A stretch of 64,000 bases of DNA. Source: JAGRAX01 sp041391365 (GTDB lineage: Bacteria; Bdellovibrionota_G; JALEGL01; JAGRMV01). A program made the translations under genes and the position numbers. Below the pieces are notes generated by a model. The model worked only from the letters and a program-made list of their open reading frames with translations. It was not told the DNA's origin and searched no databases. Below are positions 18,108 to 26,951 of this stretch, piece after piece (within the stretch, counting starts at the first letter, position 1; each line of letters opens with the position of its first letter). Where the stretch lies: NCBI GenBank assembly GCA_041391365.1, contig JAWKOC010000003.1, positions 1 through 64,000 of the forward strand. The letters run 5' to 3'.

Positions 18108-18648
18108 GATCTTCCCCTTCGGAAACAACTTCCAAACCTTTGGCACCAATGGATTCCAAAAACCTTTGGGTGTCTTGTTCCACAAATTTTGGATCTTGGC
18201 TTTCAATCCCCAAGAAAAATCCATCGTCTCCAACTTTTTTCATGAATGCAGGGGATTCAAAAATCGGATGATAAAATTGTGGCATTTTGTTCAATGCAAA
18301 CATCCCGAACACCGCCCCCAACGCAGCTCCCAGAATCGTCAATTCAAACGTGATGGGAACAAAAGCCTGGTAACTGAAAAAAGGCTTGCCCGATAGCACC
18401 AACGGATAGTCGACCGCACTCATCCACCACTGCATGGCAACCGCCGAAGAAAATCCACCAAAGGCACCCATGGCTGCGATCCATCCCAAGGGAGATCGTT
18501 TGAGGCCCATGGCCGCATCCATGCCATGAATGGGAAAGGGTGAATAACAATCAAAATGTTTGTATCCGGCGTCTCTGGTTTTTTCCGCGGCATGAATGAG
18601 CTGTGCGGGATTTTCAAACTGCGCCAGAATGCAAAAACGTTTACTCAT
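18100..18648 (-). CDS. actD: Alternative complex III subunit ActD (DUF3341)
   Basis: 182 residues with two membrane helices in the middle and a soluble N-terminal ferredoxin-like part (FENPAQLIHAAEKTRDAGYKHF) followed by the DUF3341 signature YSPFPIHGMDAAMG. The start at 18648 overlaps the end of actC by eight bases and gives the usual family length; a longer reading to 18765 would lie inside actC. A structural subunit of the complex in the inner membrane. Confidence 0.9.
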   Translation of the reverse strand: MSKRFCILAQFENPAQLIHAAEKTRDAGYKHFDCYSPFPIHGMDAAMGLKRSPLGWIAAMGAFGGFSSAVAMQWWMSAVDYPLVLSGKPFFSYQAFVPITFELTILGAALGAVFGMFALNKMPQFYHPIFESPAFMKKVGDDGFFLGIESQDPKFVEQDTQRFLESIGAKGLEVVSEGEDHE

Positions 18649-20035
18649 GGTGCCCGTCCTCATGATGATGGGGATCTGCCTGTGGCAAAACGCCTTTAAC
18701 CTCCGACATGGCCACCATTGGCACAAAACGAAGGAAGAGCAAAAACATGGTGAAAAACAATCCAAACGTTCCTACGAACGTCAGCACATCCCAGATGGTG
18801 GGTTTGAAATACCCCCAACTTGAGGGCAAGTAATCTTGTGCAAGTGAAGTGATGACGATCACAAATCTCTCAAACCACATTCCAACGTTGATCAAAATAG
18901 AAGCCACGAACATGACAGGAATGCTTTTTCGCATAGACTTGAACCAAAAAATCTGTGGAACAAATACGTTGCAAGAAAACATGATCCAGTAGGCCCAAGC
19001 ATAAGGTCCTGCCGCACGAGCTTTGAAAATGAAACTTTCGTAGTCGTTTCCGCTGTACCAGGCGGTGAAAAACTCGATGGTGTAGGCATATCCAACCATG
19101 AGTCCAGTAGCCAAGAGAACTTTTGTGATCTTGTCCAAATGAGCCATTGTGATGATGGACTCTAAATTGTAGATTTTACGCACCAAGATCATCAGTGTGA
19201 GCACCATGGCGAACCCGGAGAAAATCGCTCCCGCCACAAAGTAAGGAGGGAAAATTGTAGTATGCCACCCAGGAACCTGACTGACCGCAAAGTCAAAACT
19301 CACCACCGAGTGAACGGACAACACCAACGGAGTGGCCACCCCGGCGAGCAGCAAATACGCCAGCTCATAGTGTTTCCACTGACGATTGCCTCCGCGCCAT
19401 CCCAAGGCAAACACACCGTAAATCACTTGTTTGATTTTTGAAGTGGTTCGATCTCGAAGCGTGGCCAAATCAGGAATCAACCCGACGTACCAAAACAGAA
19501 GTGACACCAAAAAATATACGTTGACCGCAAACACGTCCCACAACAAGGGGCTACGGAAGTTGGGCCACATTTCCATCTGATTGGGCAAAGGAAACATCCA
19601 ATACACAACCCACACCCGACCCACGTGAATGGCAGGGAACACAAGCGCGCACATCACCGCGAACAGCGTCATCGCTTCTGCCGAGCGGTTGATGGACGTT
19701 CTCCATTTTTGTCGGAACAAAAACAAAATCGCCGAAATCAACGTCCCTGCGTGACCAATCCCAACCCAAAAAACAAAGTTGATGATGGCCCATCCCCAAG
19801 CGTTGGGAACTTGTACCCCCCAAATTCCGACACCTTCCCACAGAAGATATCCAATGGAGCCTCCAAGAATCAGCAACAACGAAGAAAAAAACCCCAAAGC
19901 TGGGAGCCAATATTTTGGCGCTTTGTTTGCTTCTACGATCTTGGAAATTTTATCCGTGATCCATGCAAACGTTGGGTTACCTTCGATCAGTGGCTTTTCT
20001 TTGGTTTTTTGAAGCGACTGAAATTGAGTACTCAT
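18641..20035 (-). CDS. actC: Alternative complex III quinol-binding subunit ActC (NrfD-like)
   Basis: 464 residues, ten membrane helices of the NrfD/PsrC polysulfide reductase subunit family. Conserved stretches include WVGIGHAGTLISAILFLFRQKWR and LVLSVHSVVSFDFAVSQVPGWH, which carry the His and Asp residues that line the quinol site. It takes electrons from quinol and hands them to the iron-sulfur clusters of ActB. It ends in a His-rich tail. Overlaps actB by four bases. Confidence 0.94.
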   Translation of the reverse strand: MSTQFQSLQKTKEKPLIEGNPTFAWITDKISKIVEANKAPKYWLPALGFFSSLLLILGGSIGYLLWEGVGIWGVQVPNAWGWAIINFVFWVGIGHAGTLISAILFLFRQKWRTSINRSAEAMTLFAVMCALVFPAIHVGRVWVVYWMFPLPNQMEMWPNFRSPLLWDVFAVNVYFLVSLLFWYVGLIPDLATLRDRTTSKIKQVIYGVFALGWRGGNRQWKHYELAYLLLAGVATPLVLSVHSVVSFDFAVSQVPGWHTTIFPPYFVAGAIFSGFAMVLTLMILVRKIYNLESIITMAHLDKITKVLLATGLMVGYAYTIEFFTAWYSGNDYESFIFKARAAGPYAWAYWIMFSCNVFVPQIFWFKSMRKSIPVMFVASILINVGMWFERFVIVITSLAQDYLPSSWGYFKPTIWDVLTFVGTFGLFFTMFLLFLRFVPMVAMSEVKGVLPQADPHHHEDGHHE

Positions 20036-22977
20036 GCCTGACCTCCAGCACTGGGCATTTTTGGATTGGGATTTCGTAGCTGAGCCAAATAGCTGGTTCT
20101 AGGTTTGATGTTGAGCTCTGCAAGCATCTCATAGTCTTGTTCCAATTTTTTACGTTTGGAAACTCGACTGTTGGGATCACTCAAATCACCAAACACAATC
20201 GCGTCCGCAGGACAGACTTGTTGGCAGGCTGTGGTGATCTCACCGTCTACAACTTTTCGATCTTCAATTTTTGCCGTCTGTTTTGCACCGGCTATTCGTT
20301 GCACACAATACGTGCATTTTTCCATCACACCACGGAATCGAATCGTAACATCTGGGTTGTTGGCCATTTTCATCAACTCAGGAGTATCTTTGGTGTAGTT
20401 GAAAAAGTTAAATCGACGAACCTTGTAGGGACAGTTGTTGGAACAATACCGGGTTCCAATGCATCGATTGTATACCATGGTGTTGAGCCCTTCGTCGTCA
20501 TGCACGGTTGCGTTCACAGGACAAACCTGTTCACAAGGCGCATTTTCACAATGTACACAAGCCACAGGCTGATGGACCACCATCGGATCTTCTTCGGGGC
20601 CATTGAAGTAACGGTCAATCCGAATCCAATTCATCTCACGACCATTGATCACTTGTTCTTTTCCAACCACAGGAATGTTGTTTTCACTTTGACATGCGAC
20701 GGTGCATGCATTGCATCCGGTGCAGGAGGTAAGGTCAATCGACATTCCCCATTGGTACCCATCTTCATAGGCGTGTTCTTTCCACAAAGATTTCAGAGGT
20801 GGATGCTCAACGGCTTCTTTGGCAAACTCTGGATGTTTTCGAAACTCTTCCAAGGTGTTTTCTCGAACCAAGGGACGACCTTCCATGCTGCCATGATTTT
20901 GTGTGCTCGCAATGGTGGTGACTTTGGAAAGAGCTTTGATGTTTTTCACCTGTGTGAGGTTCATGGAAGTCAAACTTCGCAAAGGAAACACATTGAACCC
21001 AACACCTTTGGTGTTCTGGTTCGCAACTTCTCGACCGTACCCAAGATGCACCGTAATTGAATTTCTGGCATGACCCGGCATGATCCACACAGGAATCTCA
21101 ATTTGACCGTGATCTGTCTCAAGCGAAATCCACTGACCGTTTTTCACACCCAGATCTTTCGCCATGGTAGGAGAAATCAAGGCAGGATTTTCCCAGGAGA
21201 CTTTGGTCATAGGATCTGGAGCTTCTTGCAACCAAGTATTTTCCGCAAAACGTCCATCAAAGGTTGCGCTGGAGTGTTCAAAACGAACCACAATCCCTTC
21301 CATGGGTTCCACTTTGGGGAAACCTGCGACTTCAGGGGTCATGGGAGGCAAAATGCCCGTGTTGTACACACCTTCGATCAAACTTTTTCGCCAAAAGTTC
21401 TGACTCGGACCATGTTGATTGGCAAACGCGGTCAAAAGATCGTACCCCGATCGAAGTTGATTGCTGCTGAGCAATGCCCACATTTCCAAACGACTCTTGG
21501 TTTGAAACAGAGGTTGGATCAAAGGTTGAATCAAGGATCGAGTTCCATCGACGTTGGTGACATCGCCCCATGATTCAAGTTCATGACTTTGAGGCAGATG
21601 CCAGTGACACACCTTTGTGGTTTCATTGCACTGATGAGAAAAATGAATCGTATTGGCTATCGTCGAAATCAACGAAGCAAGGTTCAGCCTGGTAGGAGCT
21701 TCAAAAACAGGATTGCCTCCCAAGATTACCAAGGTATCAATTTGTCCCGCCTGCAATTTTTCGCTCAGGGCATGCAGGTCCATGACCGAACTCTCGTGCC
21801 CTAGAGTTTTATAATAGAAAACCGTTTTGTTTTGATTGCCCAAAGACATGTTGATGGCAGCTGCAAGTGCATGCACTTCTTTGGGTTGATGTTTCCCAAC
21901 CGTGATCAAACTTTGTCCACGATGCGCCCACAAATCTGCGGCACATTCTGAAATCCACGATTGCTGGTACTCGGTTTTGTTGGCTTTCGCTTTGGGAAGC
22001 GATGCCACGGAAGCCCCCAAACGATTGAGCTGTTGTGCAACCGTGACCAACACATCATAGATATGACTGGAAGGTACAGGCAAACGATGATCTGCATTGG
22101 CTCCAGTGAGAGAATAAGATTGCTCCACAACATACAAACGATTCATGGAATCTTTGGTGGATTCAATTTTTCGATTTTTGGAAAATTCTTTGGTGTGACG
22201 AACGCTATCTACATCTTTTCCCAAAAAATCCGATTCAAGCGAAAGCACCACCTGGGCTTTGGACAAATTCAAATACGTACGAAGAGAACCTCCTGATCGA
22301 TGGGTCAACGCAGCTGATTCATTGGACTGCTCCCCACCGTCAAAAAACACCCAAGAGGCTTTGGGATACGCAGCCAAGAAAACATCTCGATGATGATCCA
22401 ACGAAGGCGAAGCGTAGGTTTGCGAAAGAATGGCAATCTTCGCACCTTGGTTTTTTTTGGCTTGCGCGCAGAGAGTTTCCCATTCACTGGCAAAGGTTTC
22501 CCAGGTTTGCTCAACCTGATCTTTTTTGGGTTGCTTGGAGCGAGAAGGATCATAGAGAGACAAAATCGAGGCTTGTGCAAAACTATTGGTGGCACCCAAC
22601 GAAGATGGATGTTTGGGGTTGCCTTCGATTTTTGTGGGTCGACCGTTGTTGGACTCCACCAGTAACCCATACGATTGAGTGCCCAAAGTCATGGCCGTCG
22701 CATAGTACTTGGGTTTTCCAGGAACCAGATGTTCGGGTGATTTTACATAAGGAACAATTTTTTCCTTGGGCATGCGACAAGCCACCATTCCCGCAAGACC
22801 CGCAGATGCGCCCATCAACTGAACAAACGTTCGTCGACTCACGGGGGAACTCAGTTCAGATGCACCCTCAGGAAACTCTCGATGCAAAAAATCCATAGAG
22901 GATTTTTCACCTTCTTTTTGTTCGAGGCTTCTCCAATACAAATCGTTTGACTGTGTTTTGTTTTCCATACTCATCAT
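20032..22977 (-). CDS. actB: Alternative complex III subunit ActB, molybdopterin-like and Fe-S fusion
   Basis: 981 residues. A twin-arginine signal (SRRTFVQ at 47-53) precedes a hydrophobic stretch with a cysteine at 67 that could be lipidated. The first two thirds resemble molybdopterin oxidoreductases, but in ActB this part lacks the cofactor. The last third is a ferredoxin-like domain with four cysteine clusters: CTGCNACTVAC near 750, CVHCENAPCEQVC, CIGTRYCSNNC and CTYC...CQQVC. It forms the peripheral electron wire of the complex. The start lies within a TAATG junction with actA. Confidence 0.95.
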   Translation of the reverse strand: MMSMENKTQSNDLYWRSLEQKEGEKSSMDFLHREFPEGASELSSPVSRRTFVQLMGASAGLAGMVACRMPKEKIVPYVKSPEHLVPGKPKYYATAMTLGTQSYGLLVESNNGRPTKIEGNPKHPSSLGATNSFAQASILSLYDPSRSKQPKKDQVEQTWETFASEWETLCAQAKKNQGAKIAILSQTYASPSLDHHRDVFLAAYPKASWVFFDGGEQSNESAALTHRSGGSLRTYLNLSKAQVVLSLESDFLGKDVDSVRHTKEFSKNRKIESTKDSMNRLYVVEQSYSLTGANADHRLPVPSSHIYDVLVTVAQQLNRLGASVASLPKAKANKTEYQQSWISECAADLWAHRGQSLITVGKHQPKEVHALAAAINMSLGNQNKTVFYYKTLGHESSVMDLHALSEKLQAGQIDTLVILGGNPVFEAPTRLNLASLISTIANTIHFSHQCNETTKVCHWHLPQSHELESWGDVTNVDGTRSLIQPLIQPLFQTKSRLEMWALLSSNQLRSGYDLLTAFANQHGPSQNFWRKSLIEGVYNTGILPPMTPEVAGFPKVEPMEGIVVRFEHSSATFDGRFAENTWLQEAPDPMTKVSWENPALISPTMAKDLGVKNGQWISLETDHGQIEIPVWIMPGHARNSITVHLGYGREVANQNTKGVGFNVFPLRSLTSMNLTQVKNIKALSKVTTIASTQNHGSMEGRPLVRENTLEEFRKHPEFAKEAVEHPPLKSLWKEHAYEDGYQWGMSIDLTSCTGCNACTVACQSENNIPVVGKEQVINGREMNWIRIDRYFNGPEEDPMVVHQPVACVHCENAPCEQVCPVNATVHDDEGLNTMVYNRCIGTRYCSNNCPYKVRRFNFFNYTKDTPELMKMANNPDVTIRFRGVMEKCTYCVQRIAGAKQTAKIEDRKVVDGEITTACQQVCPADAIVFGDLSDPNSRVSKRKKLEQDYEMLAELNIKPRTSYLAQLRNPNPKMPSAGGQA

Positions 22978-23624
22978 TACCTATGACATGCACTACACTG
23001 AAGCGACGGACGCACTTGGCCGCTGCTCACAAGAGACTGCGCTCTTCGAAGATCTTCTTCACTGGGTTTCCAATTCATGTTGGTGACCTGAGATTGTGGT
23101 CTCAAATGAGGGGCTGGATTGCGATGGCAATCCAAACACCACCCCATGCTCAACGGCTCTTTTCGTGTGACTTTTTCCATTCTGGAAACATCACCATGGC
23201 AGCTCTTGCAGCCAACGCCCGCATGAACATGAACACTGTGATTGAAATAGGCATAGTCAGGAAGGTCATGAACACGGATCCACTCGATCGGTTTTCCGGT
23301 TTCCCAGCTCTCGCGCAGCGGTGCTAATTTGGGATTGTCTTTTCCGATCATGTTGTGACAGTTCATGCACACCTGCGTGGAAGGAATGCCGGCAAACGGA
23401 GTCGACTCTACCGAGCTATGGCAATAGCGACAATCGATCCCCAAATCCCCCGCATGCAGCTTGTGGCTGTATTCGATGGGCTGTTTGGGCTGATACCCAA
23501 CTTCCGTGTATTGGGGAGAAAAGTAATACCAAACAAAAAGAGTGATCCCAACCAGTCCTGCACCTTTGAGCACAACGATGGCGGGCACTATGAAGTTCGA
23601 CCATTTTGGAAAAATTTGTTTCAA
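22977..23624 (-). CDS. actA: Alternative complex III pentahaem cytochrome c ActA
   Basis: 215 residues with an N-terminal membrane helix (residues 12-35) and five CxxCH haem motifs at 65-69, 86-90, 139-143, 163-167 and 210-214. The first gene of the twelve-gene respiratory operon. The start is a TTG, preceded by GAGGG a few bases upstream; no ATG fits. Haem attachment will depend on the Ccm operon found at 33.9-39.8 kb in this window. The Fur-box match about 107 bases upstream suggests iron control. Confidence 0.93.
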   Translation of the reverse strand: MKQIFPKWSNFIVPAIVVLKGAGLVGITLFVWYYFSPQYTEVGYQPKQPIEYSHKLHAGDLGIDCRYCHSSVESTPFAGIPSTQVCMNCHNMIGKDNPKLAPLRESWETGKPIEWIRVHDLPDYAYFNHSVHVHAGVGCKSCHGDVSRMEKVTRKEPLSMGWCLDCHRNPAPHLRPQSQVTNMNWKPSEEDLRRAQSLVSSGQVRPSLQCSACHR

Positions 23625-23730
23625 AGTCCCTCTATTACTTTATTGGTTGATACGAGCTAAACTCGGAAACCTTACTACTCGTTTTTTTTGAAAAATCAAT
23701 CCTTAAGAGCCTATTTTCATTCTCATTTTT

Positions 23731-23752
23731 GCTAATGAGAATCAGTATCATA
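23731..23752 (-). promoter_or_regulatory. Candidate Fur box and -10 element of the act-cta operon
   Basis: GCTAATGAGAATCAGTATC (23731-23749, plus strand) matches the 19-base Fur consensus GATAATGATAATCATTATC at 16 positions. On the minus strand a TATGAT hexamer at 23752-23747 overlaps its edge, so a bound repressor would cover the -10 region. A second part-match (TTCATTCTCATT) abuts it. It is the only strong Fur-like site seen in the gaps of this window. The -35 element is weak. The Fur link is inferred from sequence only. Confidence 0.6.
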
Positions 23753-23814
23753 AAACAGACTGGAACATTGAAAGCCTCAAAAAGGTAGGGTTCGCTTTTC
23801 GATCTTTCGATGGC

Positions 23815-24522
23815 TCAATTGACCTGGGATTTTTCGGTGAGGAATTTTACCAGAGCGTCTTCGTTCATGTTGGACTCGGCTTTTTCGCGTTTTTTGGCTT
23901 CGGAAACCTGTGGCCGAGAGGTGGACAAGGGAGAGGTCTTTTTGCCCGCCGAAGATGTCGAGGTTTGAATCAATTGTTCCAGATCTTTTTTTCGATCCGA
24001 AATCTGCAGCTGTTTTTTGTTTTCATTCCAAACGGTGGTCATCCGATCAAGCAAATCTTTTTTGCCCAGAGGGTTATGCTTGGATGCGATTTGATACATT
24101 TTGCTCTCGAACAATTTGGGTGCCCACTCGGCCAAGGTTTTTTCGGGAACCAAGTTTACAAAAAACAAGGTGATGAAAATCAATCCAAATGCTTTGAGCA
24201 TCCCTAGAAAACCACCTCCAACACGGTTGGCCATTTTGAGCTCGGCCATGTGATTCACAAAAACCTTTTCCAAAAAAAATCCCACCAAACGAATCATGCT
24301 GTAGATCAACGTGGCCGACAAAAAAAGTGACAAAGGAGAAGCCACCGATGCAGAGGTTCCCAGATGTTTTTGCAAAAGAGTCATGATGGGCGCCGAAGCG
24401 GTGGTTGAGAACAAAAACACCCCCACCATCGCAACCATCGAAGCCACCTGGCTCACAACTCCACGCAGGATACCGAGCACCACAAACACGGCCACAAGGC
24501 CCAATAAAAATGCATCAATCAT
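23815..24522 (-). CDS. cvpA: CvpA-family membrane protein
   Basis: 235 residues with four membrane helices in the first 150 (FLLGLVAVFVVLGILRGVV; VGFFLEKVF; NRVGGGFLGMLKAFGLIF), the order and the NRxGGxxxG motif being those of CvpA/DedE proteins, which affect colicin V release, purine-linked growth and envelope stability. The C-terminal 80 residues are charged and Ser/Thr-rich and probably cytoplasmic and disordered. It is on the same strand as htrA with a 55-base gap. Confidence 0.85.
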   Translation of the reverse strand: MIDAFLLGLVAVFVVLGILRGVVSQVASMVAMVGVFLFSTTASAPIMTLLQKHLGTSASVASPLSLFLSATLIYSMIRLVGFFLEKVFVNHMAELKMANRVGGGFLGMLKAFGLIFITLFFVNLVPEKTLAEWAPKLFESKMYQIASKHNPLGKKDLLDRMTTVWNENKKQLQISDRKKDLEQLIQTSTSSAGKKTSPLSTSRPQVSEAKKREKAESNMNEDALVKFLTEKSQVN

Positions 24523-24577
24523 GATCGTTTTTGTAGTCTACACGCTTGGGCAACAAAAACCCATTCCTATCCACCAT

Positions 24578-26074
24578 TCATTTGACCAAAGTGACGAACA
24601 TGTTTCTTCCGCCTCGAACAATCAACATCAAAAAACGTTTTTTCTTACCGATGTTTTTGATCGCCAATTGGTAGTCTGCAACCGTGTTGATTTCAAATTT
24701 TTTCTTGTCCACCGTGATCTGCGAGATCACATCTCCTCGTTGCAAGCCTGCTTTGTAAGCGGGTTTGTCAGAATCAGGTTCCACCACGGAAATCACAACT
24801 CCCGTAACGTCTTTGTCTAGACCCAAAGCTTTTCGAATCTGTGCATCCAAATCCTCCACCATAAGGCCCAGATCGTCCAGAGATTCCCTCTGTGCCTGCA
24901 TTTGCGGAGACTGATCGTCGTCCAATTTGGCAATTTTGACGGTGACCTTTTTGGACTTTCCATCCCGGAGGAGTTCCACCTCGACTTTTTTTCCGACCTT
25001 GGTTCCCGCCACCAACAGAGGAAGTTTGTGCCAGTCTCCAATGGATTGCCCATCAAAAGAAACGATGACATCCCCAACCTCGATCCCCGCGGCCTGTGCC
25101 GGAGAACCCTTGACCACCTGAGCCACCAACGCCCCAGATTTGGAAGAAAGTCCCAAGGCTTTGACCATGTCGTTGGTCACTTTTTGCACCATCACGCCCA
25201 ATTGGCCACGAACCACCTTTCCATCTTCTTTGAGTTTGAGAATGATCTGTTTGGCCAGATTGATGGGAATCGCAAAACCAATGCCCTGCCCGGAAGCCAA
25301 AATGGCGGTGTTGATCCCGATGACTTCTCCATACAAGTTGAGCAGCGGCCCACCCGAGTTTCCAGGATTGATGGATGCATCGGTCTGAATGAAATCATCG
25401 TATTGCCCCACGATCCCGATGGACCGCTCTTTGGCACTGATGATCCCTTGGGTGACCGAGTGACTCAAGCCAAAAGGGTTTCCAATCGCAACCACAACCT
25501 CTCCGACTTTCATCGCATCAGAGTCTCCGAGAATGACGGTTTTGAGCTTTTGATCTCCCGGATCGACTTTGAGAAGAGCGACATCTGTTTTTGGATCACG
25601 CCCCACAAGTGTGGCTTTTCTCTCGGTTTCATCCGCAAACGTCACGGTGATGTCTTTGGCTTTTTCCACCACATGATTGTTGGTCAAAATGTAGCCCTCC
25701 TCGCTCAAAACAAAACCGGATCCAAGACTGGTGGCCTGAGGGCCCTGACCTTGCTGAGGGAAAAATGGATTTCGTCGGCCAAAAAATTTTTCAAACAAAT
25801 CGTCAAAAGGGTTGATCATTTCCTCTTGTCCCCCGGAACCTTTTCCAAATGGGGACTCCTGCGTATCTACACGCGTGGAGCTAACGTTCACAACGGCGTC
25901 TCGAACCGCTTCGGAAATGTTCAGATACACTTTGGGATCAAGTCGGTCGGTCTGCGTGTTGACCCGCTGCCCAGGAAAATTTTTTCCCTCTTTCCACAGA
26001 TCCGCTGCATGAGCCTGCGAGCCCATGACCACCAACGCCGAAATCATCACACCCAACTGAACATATGTTTTCAT
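24578..26074 (-). CDS. degQ: HtrA/DegQ-type periplasmic serine protease
   Basis: Start at 26074 is supported by GGGAGGA seven bases upstream and by the signal peptide ending SQAHA-AD; the in-frame codon at 26116 adds a glycine-rich stretch without signal character. The trypsin-like domain has its triad in NNHVVEKA, DVALLKVD and GNSGGPLLN, with a long Q-rich LA loop (PFFPQQGQGPQA). Two PDZ domains follow (GALVAQVVKGSPAQAAGIEVGDVI and a C-terminal DKPAYKAGLQRGDVI). About 498 residues. It degrades or refolds damaged envelope proteins. Confidence 0.93.
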   Translation of the reverse strand: MKTYVQLGVMISALVVMGSQAHAADLWKEGKNFPGQRVNTQTDRLDPKVYLNISEAVRDAVVNVSSTRVDTQESPFGKGSGGQEEMINPFDDLFEKFFGRRNPFFPQQGQGPQATSLGSGFVLSEEGYILTNNHVVEKAKDITVTFADETERKATLVGRDPKTDVALLKVDPGDQKLKTVILGDSDAMKVGEVVVAIGNPFGLSHSVTQGIISAKERSIGIVGQYDDFIQTDASINPGNSGGPLLNLYGEVIGINTAILASGQGIGFAIPINLAKQIILKLKEDGKVVRGQLGVMVQKVTNDMVKALGLSSKSGALVAQVVKGSPAQAAGIEVGDVIVSFDGQSIGDWHKLPLLVAGTKVGKKVEVELLRDGKSKKVTVKIAKLDDDQSPQMQAQRESLDDLGLMVEDLDAQIRKALGLDKDVTGVVISVVEPDSDKPAYKAGLQRGDVISQITVDKKKFEINTVADYQLAIKNIGKKKRFLMLIVRGGRNMFVTLVK

Positions 26075-26196
26075 GTTGTATCCTCCCAAGAACCCAAAAC
26101 CTAAACCCATCCCCACGATCTTTCAAGTTTTCCTCTCTGGATTCTTGACAATGTATGTATAGCTATATAGGGCAATATACGTTGCTACATAGACTC

Positions 26197-26225
26197 TTGA
26201 CAAAGATAATGCATCATGTTATTAC
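26197..26225 (+). promoter_or_regulatory. Candidate sigma-70 promoter for the PilZ gene
   Basis: TTGACA at 26197-26202, a 17-base spacer and TATTAC at 26220-26225 point to the PilZ gene, leaving a leader of about 128 bases. A second TTGACA lies 52 bases upstream (26145-26150) with the TA-rich run GTATGTATAGCTATATAG after it, but no -10 at ideal spacing. The region 26075-26359 holds nothing else recognisable. Confidence 0.45.
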
Positions 26226-26359
26226 AACAAGAAATGACATTGAGTCGCTGATGCGGTACAGGTTTGTAAAAGGAAGGAAAGCGACTCAACACAATTTGAT
26301 TTTTTCAAAACTTGGGTTACAAGGGTTAAAGTAAAACATTACGTTGAGGAGAAAACACT

Positions 26360-26788
26360 ATGGGATCATTTAGAGATCAGGCCACCGTCGATCGTTTTGA
26401 AAAACGACGCATTCCCCGTTTTCCGGTGCAGCTGCCTGCCACTATTGGCCACAACGAAGGAGATCTTTCTTCGATTTGTACAAACTTGAGTTCCAACGGA
26501 GTCTCGATCGAAACCTCTCAAAACATTCACGTGGGAGAAAGATTGTTTGTTCAGATCACGCTGGCCTCCGGCCAAAGCAAACTGAAAATGCAAGGCCAAG
26601 TGGTATGGAAACGAAAAGTGCAAGCCATGGACCCCAAAGCCAAGGAAGTCGTTGAAGTGGGCATTCGTTTTGTCCGACCTCTTCCCTCCCCATGGAAAAC
26701 ACCCGGTGAACATGACTACCCCATGGATCCTGAATTTGACGGATTTGAACAAGATGAATTGCCCGATTTTATCCCTTTCAAACAATAA
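26360..26788 (+). CDS. PilZ-domain protein, putative c-di-GMP receptor
   Basis: 142 residues, one PilZ domain. The c-di-GMP binding arginines are in FEKRRIPRFPV near residue 15 and the second motif is NLSSNGVSIE near 50, close to the consensus RxxxR and D/NxSxxG. The C-terminal 35 residues are acidic and Pro-rich. Start at 26360 follows GAGGAG. It would sense the second messenger that the GGDEF protein at 53.3-55.4 kb may make. The downstream effector is not known. Confidence 0.85.
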   Translation: MGSFRDQATVDRFEKRRIPRFPVQLPATIGHNEGDLSSICTNLSSNGVSIETSQNIHVGERLFVQITLASGQSKLKMQGQVVWKRKVQAMDPKAKEVVEVGIRFVRPLPSPWKTPGEHDYPMDPEFDGFEQDELPDFIPFKQ

Positions 26789-26843
26789 CTAGATCTCACC
26801 CATCCACTGTCCGAAAATCATCCGGCACCATTTTGCCTTTTTT

Positions 26844-26906
26844 GCACCCGGTACACATTTGCCCTTTTTGCACCTGGTACAAAAAGGGCAAATGTGTACC
26901 GGGTGC
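26844..26906. repeat. Perfect 27-bp palindrome within a GCACC-GGTAC repeat cluster
   Basis: Left arm 26844-26870 and right arm 26880-26906 are exact reverse complements over 27 bases, separated by the nine bases CACCTGGTA. The left arm starts GCACCCGGTAC and ends CCCTTTTTG. A shorter related piece, GGCACCATTTTGCC then TTTTTT, lies just before at 26824-26843, so the block is made of three related units, the last inverted. It lies between the PilZ stop and the msrB start and ends in a T run. It could work as a terminator, but the internal repetition suggests a mobile palindromic element. Confidence 0.8.
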
Positions 26907-26951
26907 AGATTTTTTGTAACTTGGTGGGGGGGTCAAGCGAATGAAGAAGTG

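Noticed and set aside
20032..22977. ActB as an active molybdopterin enzyme such as a formate dehydrogenase or polysulfide reductase
   Set aside because: The fusion with Fe-S domains and the surrounding actA, actC, actD, actE and actF genes identify alternative complex III, where this domain has no cofactor.
24902..26104. A 400-residue open frame on the plus strand opposite degQ
   Set aside because: It is the antisense of a well-supported protease gene and has no family motifs; it exists because the codons on the other strand avoid stops.
26844..26906. The palindrome as a CRISPR repeat
   Set aside because: There is a single palindrome with no regular spacers or cas genes.
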